A stretch of 21,326 nt of DNA from CAMEON01 sp045577755 (GCA_045577755.1 JAZNJA010000044.1:1-21326); one strand, 5' to 3'; counted from the stretch's first letter, positions 14,273-20,821 are shown. Notes: generated from the letters alone by a model not told the origin. A program made the numbers and translations.

Positions 14273-15064
14273 TCATTCTCCCACCGAGGGGGTATTGCGG
14301 TGGCTGATTTCGAAGGCCAGAACCGCCGCAGACGCGGCCGAGGATAGGGATCCGCGGAAGCTGCCGCGGTATCCGATGCGGACGTTGAGGTCGGCTTCTC
14401 CCAGCACCGCGCGGGAGATTCCCCGCTTTTCCCCGCCGATGACCAGCAGAAGGGGGAGGGCGAGATCCGCCTCGTAGAGATCCACCGAATCACGGATCTC
14501 AGCGCAGACGGCGCGGTATCCCTTGGCTTTGAACAGAGGGATCACCTCGGCGGGCTCGGCCACGAACATGGGCATCTTTTCGGAGGTACCCGCCGAGGAG
14601 CGAGCAACCAGCCCCGCCACCCCCATCCAGTTGCGGGGCGGCAGGATCACGCCGTCCACCCCCGCGGCATAGAGGGAGCGCACGGTATAGCCAAAGTTAT
14701 AGGGATCCTCAATACCCTCCAAAAGGACGTAGAACCCCCCCTCACGGATCTTATCCATGGACGCGGACAGAAGGGGTAGGGAACGGTCTGAGCAGACCGC
14801 CACGATGCCGCCGTGGGTCTTGCCCGAGGTCAGGTTGTCCAGGTCGTCGGGGTGGACGGGCTGTACCGTGAAGCCCAGCTCCCCGGCCCTTCGGTTGAGG
14901 AAGGAGATCTCCCGGGCCTTCTTGTCCAGGCGGGTCTTGTCCACAAAGACGGTCAGCACGCGGCGGTCGTTGAAATCGCGGATGGATTCGTCCAGCACCG
15001 CCGAGATGGCGGTCATGCCCTCGAAAAGATCGGGGGCCTCGGGAGCGGTGTACAAGTCAGGCAT
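14273..15064 (-). CDS. TrmH/SpoU-family RNA 2'-O-methyltransferase
   Basis: A 263-residue SPOUT-class methyltransferase that should methylate a ribose 2'-OH in rRNA or tRNA with S-adenosylmethionine. An N-terminal region of about 105 residues, probably for RNA binding, precedes the catalytic fold. Motif 1 is EGIEDPYNFGYTVR at 116-129, with the family Asn123 and Arg129. Motif 2 is LLVIGGEKRGI at 207-217. Motif 3 (about 228-250) reads VRIGYRGSFRGSL then SSAASAAVL, and departs from the usual I-P-M...SLNVSVA form: the usual Asn is Ser here. Substrate therefore cannot be named; RlmB-like or TrmH-like assignments are both possible. The start follows AAAGGAA upstream of the ATG at 15064. It is divergent from spoIIID. 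Confidence 0.88.
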   Translation of the reverse strand: MPDLYTAPEAPDLFEGMTAISAVLDESIRDFNDRRVLTVFVDKTRLDKKAREISFLNRRAGELGFTVQPVHPDDLDNLTSGKTHGGIVAVCSDRSLPLLSASMDKIREGGFYVLLEGIEDPYNFGYTVRSLYAAGVDGVILPPRNWMGVAGLVARSSAGTSEKMPMFVAEPAEVIPLFKAKGYRAVCAEIRDSVDLYEADLALPLLLVIGGEKRGISRAVLGEADLNVRIGYRGSFRGSLSSAASAAVLAFEISHRNTPSVGE

Positions 15065-15098
15065 GATGAAGATTCCTTTCCAAGCAGAGGATTATTAC

Positions 15099-15127
15099 GG
15101 ATAATTCCGTCCTCCTTCGCATAGAGT
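15099..15127 (+). promoter_or_regulatory. Candidate sigma-E promoter of spoIIID
   Basis: CATAGAGT at 15120-15127 matches six of eight bases of the sigma-E -10 box (CATACAMT). GGATAAT at 15099-15105 is a partial -35 match (KMATATW), with a 14-nt spacer, which is right for sigma-E. In Bacillus subtilis spoIIID is transcribed by sigma-E. The start site would be near 15134, about 29 nt before the ATG at 15163. Confidence 0.55.
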
Positions 15128-15162
15128 GGCATAGAACCACCATGGAAAAGGGGGACTGGTAT

Positions 15163-15429
15163 ATGATGTACATAGCGGCAGACAAGGAGCGCTGCGTGAT
15201 CCTTGGCACCTACATCGTGGAGAACCGCGCCACCGTGCGCAAAGCGGCCGCCCGCTACGGGATCAGCAAAAGCACGGTACACAAGGACGTGACCGAGATC
15301 CTCCGCCACGTGAATCCCACGCTGTACGGAGAGGTTGCCAAGGTACTGGAGCAAAACAAGAGCGAGCGCCATCTGAGGGGCGGGGAGGCCACCAGAAGGC
15401 GGCACCTTTTGCGCAGCGGGAAAAAATAG
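15163..15429 (+). CDS. spoIIID: Sporulation transcription factor SpoIIID
   Basis: An 88-residue helix-turn-helix protein matching SpoIIID, the mother-cell regulator that activates and represses sigma-E genes and helps launch sigma-K expression. The helix-turn-helix contains VRKAAARYGISKSTVHKDVTE, and the C-terminal basic segment has SERHLRGGEATRRRH; both closely follow the B. subtilis protein. The start at 15163 is preceded by AAAAGGGGG (15146-15154); the next codon, 15166, is also ATG. The in-frame ATG at 15142 would add seven residues but has no ribosome site and would lie only about 8 nt from the inferred sigma-E start. Its presence indicates an endospore-forming lineage. A terminator follows at 15436. 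Confidence 0.95.
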   Translation: MMYIAADKERCVILGTYIVENRATVRKAAARYGISKSTVHKDVTEILRHVNPTLYGEVAKVLEQNKSERHLRGGEATRRRHLLRSGKK

Positions 15430-15435
15430 GGATTC

Positions 15436-15457
15436 GGGGTGCGCGGGCATCCCTTTT
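15436..15457 (+). terminator. Terminator after spoIIID
   Basis: GGGGTGC (15436-15442), loop GCGG, GCATCCC (15447-15453) with one G-T pair, then TTTT. Confidence 0.72.
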
Positions 15458-15492
15458 CTAATACTGTACCACATTTTGGCGGAAAAGTCAAG

Positions 15493-15538
15493 AAGGAACC
15501 GGGAAAAGGAGAGAGATCACTCCTTGACTCGGTTCCTT
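15493..15538 (-). terminator. Candidate terminator of the GntR-ABC operon
   Basis: On the minus strand AAGGAACCG (15538-15530) pairs with CGGTTCCTT (15501-15493), with an inner AGGAG/CTCCT stem. It lies 13 nt after the last gene. The T-run after it is interrupted, so termination may be inefficient. Confidence 0.5.
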
Positions 15539-15550
15539 TATCCGTTGGCC

Positions 15551-16945
15551 TCAGGGCGCCCACCCCGCTTCCAGGGCATATTTTCTGGTTGGCATCGGAG
15601 GGCAGAGGCAGACGGAGTAATAGCGTTGTTCCTTATGGAGCGAGGTCATGCACAGGACGTGGACCAGGACCGTGCTGTCCTTCAGGACCACGATCTCCAG
15701 CCCCTCTGTGGGATGGTCCCGCAGAATGGCCAGGCGCTCCCCGTCGTAGGCGAAGGCATAATTGAGGGTGGTCATGAAGCCCGGATCCTCCCATTGATAC
15801 GCTTCTCCGGGGCAGACCTCGCTGTCCGTGCCGTAGGATCCGTCCTCACGGCGGGACAGGATCTGAATGCGGTGGCTGTCGATCAGCAGGGTCACGTCCT
15901 CCTGTACCGTCATGGCGTAATCCGTCGGCGTGAAACGGTGCAGAGAGGTCTTTCCGATCAGATGGCCGTCGGTTTTGTCCAGCACCATCAGGAAGGTCTC
16001 CTCCCCCTCCATGCCCAGGAGCATCAGGTGGCCCGTTACGGGATCGGGCTTCAGCTCCAGGGGAAGGATCCCCGTATCCAGCGGGAAGAAGCGGGTGATC
16101 TCATCCACCAGGATCCGCTCAGGTCCGGTTCGGGTGTTGTCCAGGGGAATGTGGTACACGCCGAATCCCCGTGCCATGGCATCCGGGTCCAGCGAGTCGA
16201 TGTCTCCCGTGAAGCGGAAGGTGACGTAGATGGCGTCCTCTGTGGCAAAGCTCAGGGATTTGACCGTGGGGGTTCCCGTGAGATCGACCGCATTCTGACG
16301 GCCGTTTTCGTCCCGCCGCACGGTGAATTTCAGCTCCGCGTCCTCCGGGAGGGGCATGGCGAAATAGTCAAGGATCCGATTGGCCATTTCCTGCCAGGGC
16401 TCTTTTTCGTTTATCTCGTACCGCCAGTTTTCAGGCGGGGTCAGACCGCTCAGACCGTACTGGAACAGGAGCGGGATCCGATCCGTATAGTCCCTCAGCC
16501 GGTAGGTGCTGGTGGCGGTCCCGCCCTCCGGGATGGAATCGTAGAGGCGCTCATATTCGGCGGCTATCCCGTAGTTTTCCCCGACCGGCTCGAAGGCGAG
16601 GAGACTGCCGTAGTAATCCGAAAGCAGAATGCCGGGGCTGATATCCTCGGGTACCTCGATGGAGGTGTACATGGTATTCCGGGAGATATGACAGGTCAGA
16701 TCGGTATCAGGGATCGGGCCGTTTCGAAAGGTCAGATCGGTCTCCCACAGGAGGGTGTATCCCATATGGTGACGAAGGGTTACCGCCAGGCCGTCCAAGG
16801 CCGAGAGATCCCCGTAGATGACCTCGTGGCTTACGGTTACGTTCTCCCCGCTCCGGCAGAGATCGGCGCACACCAGGGTACAGGCCCCCGCCAACAGGCA
16901 GATCGCTACGGCCAGGGATATCAGGGAAGCGTATAGCTTTTTCAT
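15551..16945 (-). CDS. Extracytoplasmic protein of the GntR-ABC operon, propeller-like C-terminus
   Basis: A 464-residue protein with an N-terminal export signal: MKKLY, a hydrophobic core (4-25) and a possible cleavage site after VCA (25-27). A lipobox is not convincing (AGAC at 19-22). The C-terminal half (about 230-450) alternates short beta strands and turns, for example YAMTVQEDVTLLIDSHRIQI and FAYDGERLAILRD, in a pattern like beta-propeller blades. The family was not recognised. The start is the ATG at 16945 after GGAGGAG, 2 nt after the stop of the ATPase gene, so translation is coupled. The upstream in-frame ATG at 16966 lies within that gene and is rejected. Position in the operon suggests a sensor or accessory factor of the transporter outside the membrane; this is inference. 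Confidence 0.75.
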   Translation of the reverse strand: MKKLYASLISLAVAICLLAGACTLVCADLCRSGENVTVSHEVIYGDLSALDGLAVTLRHHMGYTLLWETDLTFRNGPIPDTDLTCHISRNTMYTSIEVPEDISPGILLSDYYGSLLAFEPVGENYGIAAEYERLYDSIPEGGTATSTYRLRDYTDRIPLLFQYGLSGLTPPENWRYEINEKEPWQEMANRILDYFAMPLPEDAELKFTVRRDENGRQNAVDLTGTPTVKSLSFATEDAIYVTFRFTGDIDSLDPDAMARGFGVYHIPLDNTRTGPERILVDEITRFFPLDTGILPLELKPDPVTGHLMLLGMEGEETFLMVLDKTDGHLIGKTSLHRFTPTDYAMTVQEDVTLLIDSHRIQILSRREDGSYGTDSEVCPGEAYQWEDPGFMTTLNYAFAYDGERLAILRDHPTEGLEIVVLKDSTVLVHVLCMTSLHKEQRYYSVCLCPPMPTRKYALEAGWAP

Positions 16946-16947
16946 GC

Positions 16948-17682
16948 TTACTCCTCCTCCCCACACATACTGTCGAGAGCCCGGCTCACACGGTCGGCGC
17001 GGTAGCTGTAGACCTCCTTGACGTAGTCTGTCAGGGTCTTACCCTCCTCCTCCAGACCTTCAACCGTGATATCGCCCAGCACCTCTCCCTTGTGAAGCAG
17101 GATAGCCCGCCCCACGAAATCCGAGACCTCCTCGATGAGGTGGGTGGAGAGGATCACGGTCTCGCGGGGGGTCAGGATTCCCGCCAGGACACGGTAGAAA
17201 TCAGATCGGTTGAAGAGATCGTTGCCCGCGAAGGGCTCATCCATGAGGATGTAATCGGCCCCCTGGGACAGGGCGAGGATAACCTCGAACTGGTTCTTCT
17301 GGCCCGTGGAAAAGCTCTTGAGGCGCTTGTGGCGGGGCAGCTCGAAGAAGTCCATGAGTCCGTCGAAGCGGGTATCCGAGAAGGCGGGGAAATGGACCTT
17401 GCAGAAATCCCTGTGGGCCTCGGGGGTCAGCTCGGGAAAGAAGGAATGCTCACAGGTGGCAAAGGAGACGCGGGTGATATTCTTTCGGGTGATGGGCTCT
17501 CCGTCCAGGGTGATCTCTCCCTTGTAGGGGATGAAGCCCAGTATGCACTTCATGAGGGTAGTTTTCCCCGCGCCGTTTTCTCCGAAGAGTCCCACGATCT
17601 CCCCGCGGGGCAAGGTCAGGCTGACCTCCTTCAAGGCGGGGTAGCCCGTGTATCGTTTGGTCATATTCTTGATCTCAATCAT
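16948..17682 (-). CDS. ABC transporter ATP-binding protein (YtrB-type)
   Basis: A 244-residue ABC ATPase. Walker A is GENGAGKT at 34-41, Walker B is YILMDEP with Asp148-Glu149, and the H-loop is His181 in ILSTHLIEE. The signature is FSTGQKNQ at 124-131 rather than LSGGQ, as in many YtrB-like proteins. The usual Q-loop Gln is replaced: the segment reads SFATCEHSFFPELT (73-86). It should power the two membrane proteins encoded just upstream. Homologous GntR-linked exporters respond to cell-wall antibiotics in Bacillus; the substrate here is unknown. It overlaps the preceding gene by 4 nt (ATGA), and the ribosome site AAGGAG lies inside that gene. Confidence 0.93.
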   Translation of the reverse strand: MIEIKNMTKRYTGYPALKEVSLTLPRGEIVGLFGENGAGKTTLMKCILGFIPYKGEITLDGEPITRKNITRVSFATCEHSFFPELTPEAHRDFCKVHFPAFSDTRFDGLMDFFELPRHKRLKSFSTGQKNQFEVILALSQGADYILMDEPFAGNDLFNRSDFYRVLAGILTPRETVILSTHLIEEVSDFVGRAILLHKGEVLGDITVEGLEEEGKTLTDYVKEVYSYRADRVSRALDSMCGEEE

Positions 17683-18230
17683 AATTCGCTCCTTATCCGC
17701 GCCGCGTAGGCTGCGGGATCAAACAGGTATTCAAACAGACGGGCGAGCTGGTCGGGGGCCAGGCACTCCTCGGGGGTGACACGCAGGTAGATGAAATAGT
17801 ACAGGCATACGAGCGCCGAAAAAAACGCCAGGGTCAGCAGAAGTCCCAGGAGGGGCAGAACCGCCGTACGGCGGAAGAGCTCGCCCCCCGTGGGAAGCCG
17901 CTTCATGAGGTAGATGCTCTTGGAACCACGATAAAAGGCCGTGCGGTTGACGAAAATACCCGCCACACAGAGCAGCGACACCCCCAAAAAGCCTGAAAAG
18001 CAGGGCATGACCAGCGGGGCGAAATCCTCCATCTCCGCGTTGGGATCCACGTGCCAGCTTTGGCTTTGGCGGTCGTAGTCAAGGACGTTGGAGTAAGCCT
18101 CCTCCATCCGGACCAAGGACAGGGCACTGACGAGCGCCGCGATCCCCAGGACGGCGAAGTACAGGACGAGCATACGGGAAAGCCTGGCCCCGGGCGGGGC
18201 GAAGTCGGACAGATCACGCTTCCTCTTCAT
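17679..18230 (-). CDS. Small ABC-operon membrane protein
   Basis: A 183-residue protein with three hydrophobic segments at about residues 20-40, 73-93 and 121-148. Between the first two is a polar extracytoplasmic stretch (about 41-70). The second and third flank a basic segment, RGSKSIYLMKRLPTGGELFRR, a feature also seen in cytoplasmic loops of ABC-2-type permeases. It is too short for a whole permease, so it probably pairs with the membrane protein encoded upstream. The start overlaps that gene by 17 nt and the stop overlaps the ATPase gene by 4 nt. No close family was recognised. Confidence 0.82.
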   Translation of the reverse strand: MKRKRDLSDFAPPGARLSRMLVLYFAVLGIAALVSALSLVRMEEAYSNVLDYDRQSQSWHVDPNAEMEDFAPLVMPCFSGFLGVSLLCVAGIFVNRTAFYRGSKSIYLMKRLPTGGELFRRTAVLPLLGLLLTLAFFSALVCLYYFIYLRVTPEECLAPDQLARLFEYLFDPAAYAARIRSEL

Positions 18231-19023
18231 GTCTCCAGCCTCCTCTCAGAATGACGGGAATCATACGGCAGACGGCGCCCGCGAAAAACGCGGTGTAGAC
18301 CAGATTCGTACCGGGGGAGTGGTAGGTCACGGTAGCCATACACGAGACGTACAGCACCGAGACGATCAAGGGCATCACGGGGAGCTTATTCTGTCGGCGT
18401 AGGAAAGGGAAATAGGAGGTGCTCAGGGAGAGAGTCATCGTAGCCGCCGCTGTGGACAGCCAGCGGGTGCCGTCCTGAAGGGGCAGAAGGGAATGGAGCA
18501 GCCTGTTCTCCCAAAAGATCAGGAAAGCAGTCTGCTCGCCGATCCTGTCGGGGAACAGCTCCCCCGCCGATCGGACGTACCAGCAGGCCATGCCGTAGCC
18601 CAGAAGGATCTGGAGTAGGTACAGAAGCAGGATACAGACCAGGGTGAAGCCTGCCTGCCAAAGATGAAGAGTGGATTCCTTCACCGCGAGCCGTCGCAAC
18701 GTGTAGTCTGTCCGACCTCCGCGGGAGAGACCAAAGGAGGCGCAGAGCAGGATCGTGAGCCCCAGGCAAACCCAGAAGACGGCGGTCGCATGGCTGTTTT
18801 GCAGCAGCTGCTGCAGGTATGGCCGTCCCATATAGTCCTCGGCCAGCACGATTCTCAGTTCCCGGGCAAAGAGGATCAGCTCCCCGCCGACCAGCAGGAG
18901 CAGTATTCCGCACATGGCGCGCATGCGGCTTCTCATCATCAAGTAGAAGAGCGACAGATGGGTGCGGATCTCTCCGCCGGGGGATCCGTGGCGAACCCGT
19001 CCCACAGAATGAATATCAGTCAT
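18214..19023 (-). CDS. ABC-operon permease-like membrane protein
   Basis: A 269-residue polytopic protein with about six hydrophobic segments at residues 35-55, 83-104, 124-148, 185-200, 207-227 and 230-252. A cytoplasmic, basic loop (SRGGRTDYTLRRLAVKEST) follows the second. Together with the 183-residue partner it should form the membrane channel for the ATPase. The start is the ATG at 19023, which follows CAGGAGG inside the end of the GntR gene and overlaps it by 8 nt. An upstream ATG at 19050 has no comparable ribosome site and would deepen the overlap. Substrate unknown. Confidence 0.85.
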   Translation of the reverse strand: MTDIHSVGRVRHGSPGGEIRTHLSLFYLMMRSRMRAMCGILLLLVGGELILFARELRIVLAEDYMGRPYLQQLLQNSHATAVFWVCLGLTILLCASFGLSRGGRTDYTLRRLAVKESTLHLWQAGFTLVCILLLYLLQILLGYGMACWYVRSAGELFPDRIGEQTAFLIFWENRLLHSLLPLQDGTRWLSTAAATMTLSLSTSYFPFLRRQNKLPVMPLIVSVLYVSCMATVTYHSPGTNLVYTAFFAGAVCRMIPVILRGGWRHEEEA

Positions 19024-19417
19024 GGCTTTCCTCCTGTTCTGCGGGCTCATCCCAGAAGTCCCGCACGTATGCCAGAGCCTCCTCGCGGGAGAGCCCCATT
19101 TCCTTTAGGGTGCGTACCGTCCCCTTCACCTCCCGCAGAAGAAGCTCTCTGCGGACGGATTCCACCGTTTCGGCCGAGATACGGACGTAGCTTTTCGCTC
19201 CCGCGCGGGACTCGATAAGCCCCTCCTCCTCCAAAAGACGGTAGGCCTTTTGGGCCGTATTGGGATTGATGCCCAGGAGGGCGGACAGTACCCGCCTGGA
19301 GGGGATCTCCTCCCCGTCGGTGACTGTCCCCGCCGCAATGCCACGCTTGATGTGGAGAATGATCTGAATATAGATGGGGACCCCCGCTGCGGGGGAAAAG
19401 GCTTCAAACGAGATCAT
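19016..19417 (-). CDS. GntR-family (YtrA-type) repressor
   Basis: A 133-residue regulator. The winged helix-turn-helix covers about residues 12-80, including PIYIQIILHIKRGIAAG, EEIPSRRVLSALLGINPNT and the wing segment EEEGLIESRAGAKSYV. The short C-terminal region (about 80-133) is helical and has no ligand-binding domain, as in the YtrA subgroup, where it serves as a dimer interface. YtrA-type regulators usually repress their own ABC operon. Two long inverted repeats overlap the promoter and start site, supporting autoregulation. AAAGGAGG at 19423-19430 sets the start. The gene is first in the operon. Confidence 0.94.
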   Translation of the reverse strand: MISFEAFSPAAGVPIYIQIILHIKRGIAAGTVTDGEEIPSRRVLSALLGINPNTAQKAYRLLEEEGLIESRAGAKSYVRISAETVESVRRELLLREVKGTVRTLKEMGLSREEALAYVRDFWDEPAEQEESHD

Positions 19418-19430
19418 ATATGCCTCCTTT

Positions 19431-19458
19431 GAACTGTATCACTCGAATGATACGGTTC
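19431..19458 (-). promoter_or_regulatory. GntR operator 2 (between promoter and ribosome site)
   Basis: Half-sites GAACTGTATCA (19431-19441) and TGATACGGTTC (19448-19458) are inverted around a six-base centre; ten of eleven bases match. It lies just downstream of the inferred start site of the GntR operon and shares its core with 19461-19486. Confidence 0.82.
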
Positions 19459-19460
19459 GT

Positions 19461-19486
19461 AACTGTATTATAGCACTGATACGGTT
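19461..19486 (-). promoter_or_regulatory. GntR operator 1 (overlapping -10 and spacer)
   Basis: AACTGTATTA (19461-19470) and TGATACGGTT (19477-19486) are inverted around a six-base centre and match operator 2 in all but one half-site base. It covers the -10 box, so a bound dimer would block RNA polymerase. Confidence 0.82.
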
Positions 19487-19495
19487 ACTTGTCAA
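19467..19495 (-). promoter_or_regulatory. Sigma-A promoter of the GntR-ABC operon
   Basis: On the minus strand TTGACA (19495-19490), 17 nt, TATAAT (19472-19467), all consensus. The start site should be near 19460, between the two operators. Such a strong promoter under two operators suggests tight repression and high induced expression. Confidence 0.92.
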
Positions 19496-19531
19496 GCCTT
19501 TTCCGAAAAAAAGTGATATTTTTATTTCTCT

Positions 19532-19560
19532 GCATAATCCTCCCCGGAACGGCAGAAAAT
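19532..19560 (+). promoter_or_regulatory. Possible forespore (sigma-F-like) promoter of the M23 gene
   Basis: GCATA at 19532-19536 fits the sigma-F/G -35 box, and GGCAGAAAAT at 19551-19560 partly fits the sigma-F -10 box (GGNNANANT) at a 14-nt spacing. The -10 match is poor in the middle. No good sigma-A promoter was found upstream of this gene. A small hairpin, TGGGG/CCCCA with a GC-closed GAAA loop (19574-19594), lies between this site and the ribosome site. Confidence 0.3.
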
Positions 19561-19619
19561 AGTCTCGTACCGATGGGGAAGCGAAAGCACCCCAAGTCAA
19601 GGGAACAAAGGAGATCTAT

Positions 19620-20405
19620 ATGGCAAACAAGGAAACCGAATTCAGCCGCAAAATGAAAAAGCTAGTGAGCAACCGTGCCGTGCTGGTCACGACCGTGACC
19701 CTTCTGGTGGTGGTGGGCGTGGTCATTGCCGCCACCGTATCTGCCAACCGTGCCAAGAAGCCGCTCCCCGAGGATCCCGCCGGCAGCTCCGGCGTAACGG
19801 ACACCCAGGCGGCCCCCTCGGGTAAGGATGAGGTCACCCTCCCCACCTACAACGGCGGCGAGACACAGCCCGTAGGCGCGGATCCCGACGAGCCCGAGGG
19901 GATGATGGAGCTGCCCGTGTCGGGTCAGCTGTTCAAGGGGCATGACGCCACCCTGCAGGTCTACTCCAACACAATGGGCGACTACCGTGTCCATCTGGGG
20001 ATCGACATCGCCACCGCGCCCGAGGCTCCCGTCTACGCCGCCGCGGACGGTAAGGTGGAGAAGATCTGGGAGGATACCATGATGGGCACCTGTGTGGCCT
20101 TGACCCATAAGGATGAGACGGTCAGCATCTACAAGAATCTCGCCAAGGAGCTGGCCGAGGGGATCCTCGTGGGGGAGACGGTCAAGAAGGGCCAGCAGCT
20201 GGGCCGCGTGGGGGATACCGCCGTCGCGGAGATGGCTGACGAGCCTCACCTGCACTTTGAGGTGACGGACAAGGGTCTTTCGGTGGATCCGCTGGACTAC
20301 TTCAGCGCCGCCTCGGTGGAGACTCTCTCCAAGGATACCGCCTTTGAAAGCGGTGCCGAAACCGTCACCGATCCCGCTCCCGAGACCCGTCCCAACGCCA
20401 AGTGA
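19620..20405 (+). CDS. SpoIIQ-like membrane-anchored M23 (LytM) protein
   Basis: A 261-residue protein: a short basic N-terminus, one membrane segment (about 21-41), a flexible acidic linker (about 45-98), an M23 domain (about 99-230) and a disordered acidic tail. The zinc-site residues are present: HLGID (His125, Asp129) and HLHFEV (His210, His212). In clostridia SpoIIQ has this architecture and keeps an intact zinc site; it bridges the forespore and mother cell with SpoIIIAH during engulfment. B. subtilis SpoIIQ has lost a zinc ligand. In Clostridioides difficile spoIIQ sits between spoIID and spoIIID; here spoIIID is 4.2 kb upstream. This context favours SpoIIQ over a general cell-wall endopeptidase, though that remains possible. 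AAAGGAG at 19607-19613 sets the start. Confidence 0.82.
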   Translation: MANKETEFSRKMKKLVSNRAVLVTTVTLLVVVGVVIAATVSANRAKKPLPEDPAGSSGVTDTQAAPSGKDEVTLPTYNGGETQPVGADPDEPEGMMELPVSGQLFKGHDATLQVYSNTMGDYRVHLGIDIATAPEAPVYAAADGKVEKIWEDTMMGTCVALTHKDETVSIYKNLAKELAEGILVGETVKKGQQLGRVGDTAVAEMADEPHLHFEVTDKGLSVDPLDYFSAASVETLSKDTAFESGAETVTDPAPETRPNAK

Positions 20406-20409
20406 TCCG

Positions 20410-20448
20410 AAAAATACCGCCATCCCTCCGTGGGACGGCGGTATTTTT
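20410..20448. terminator. Bidirectional terminator after the M23 gene
   Basis: AAAAATACCGCC (20410-20421) pairs with GGCGGTATTTTT (20437-20448), with an inner TCCC/GGGA stem. T-runs occur on both strands, so it can also end a minus-strand transcript starting near 20577. Confidence 0.93.
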
Positions 20449-20454
20449 GATCGA

Positions 20455-20577
20455 AAAACAAAAGCACACCCGTGATCACCCGTGCGTGTTGATATCATAA
20501 GGTTGATATTCCGCCTCGAGGAGATGACAGTTGTGCTAGTGGAAATGGAAGGTAGATTGGGGCTACCTTACGATGCT
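20455..20577 (-). ncRNA. Candidate structured small RNA
   Basis: The minus strand has a strong promoter (20611-20583) but no coding frame with a ribosome site. The transcript would contain a perfect hairpin AAGGTAG/CTACCTT (around 20569-20549), a stem ATATCA/TGATAT (around 20510-20493), and ends that pair (AGCA at the 5' end with TGCT near 20464) just before a T-rich stretch, TTTTGTTTTT. Alternatively it could run on to the terminator at 20410. It does not match 6S RNA, SRP RNA, tmRNA, RNase P RNA or a riboswitch that I know. The exact ends are inferred. Confidence 0.4.
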
Positions 20578-20582
20578 CTTAT

Positions 20583-20611
20583 ATTATACTACAGAACCGC
20601 CGATTTGTAAA
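20583..20611 (-). promoter_or_regulatory. Promoter of the candidate small RNA
   Basis: On the minus strand TTTACA (20611-20606), 17 nt, TATAAT (20588-20583). The gap from here to 20792 is AT-rich and shows no gene; a weak hairpin ATCCCG/CGGGAT lies at 20674-20696. Confidence 0.65.
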
Positions 20612-20792
20612 TATCCAAAATAAACAAAAGATAGAAGAAAAATTTTTCATGTCGAATAACACGCAGTTGGGTCATCCCGTGGGTGAATGTCGGGATAGAA
20701 TCGCATGATGTGATGTCTCTTTGTCCGACCCTGTCGAGAAAGGGAAATAAAGGAAAAAGAATGCTTTTTTTGCGCAAATCCGTGAAACCGTC

Positions 20793-20821
20793 TTGACAAC
20801 CGAGGGGATTTGTGCTATAAT
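20793..20821 (+). promoter_or_regulatory. Strong sigma-A promoter of scfA
   Basis: TTGACA at 20793-20798, a 17-nt spacer and TATAAT at 20816-20821, all consensus, with an extended -10 TGC directly before it. It is one of the strongest promoters in the window, suggesting abundant precursor mRNA. Confidence 0.92.

Noticed and set aside
12397..14493. 698-codon open frame on the minus strand
   Set aside because: It is antisense to the LRR/repeat gene and runs into the methyltransferase gene; its sequence is a His/Val/Asp-rich mirror of GC-rich codons with no start signal or domain.
15476..16936. 486-codon plus-strand frame
   Set aside because: Antisense to the exported protein of the ABC operon; the minus-strand gene has a signal peptide, ribosome site and operon context.
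20674..20696. ATCCCG/CGGGAT hairpin between the small RNA promoter and scfA
   Set aside because: A 6-bp stem with an 11-nt loop and no T-run; not enough for a separate feature.
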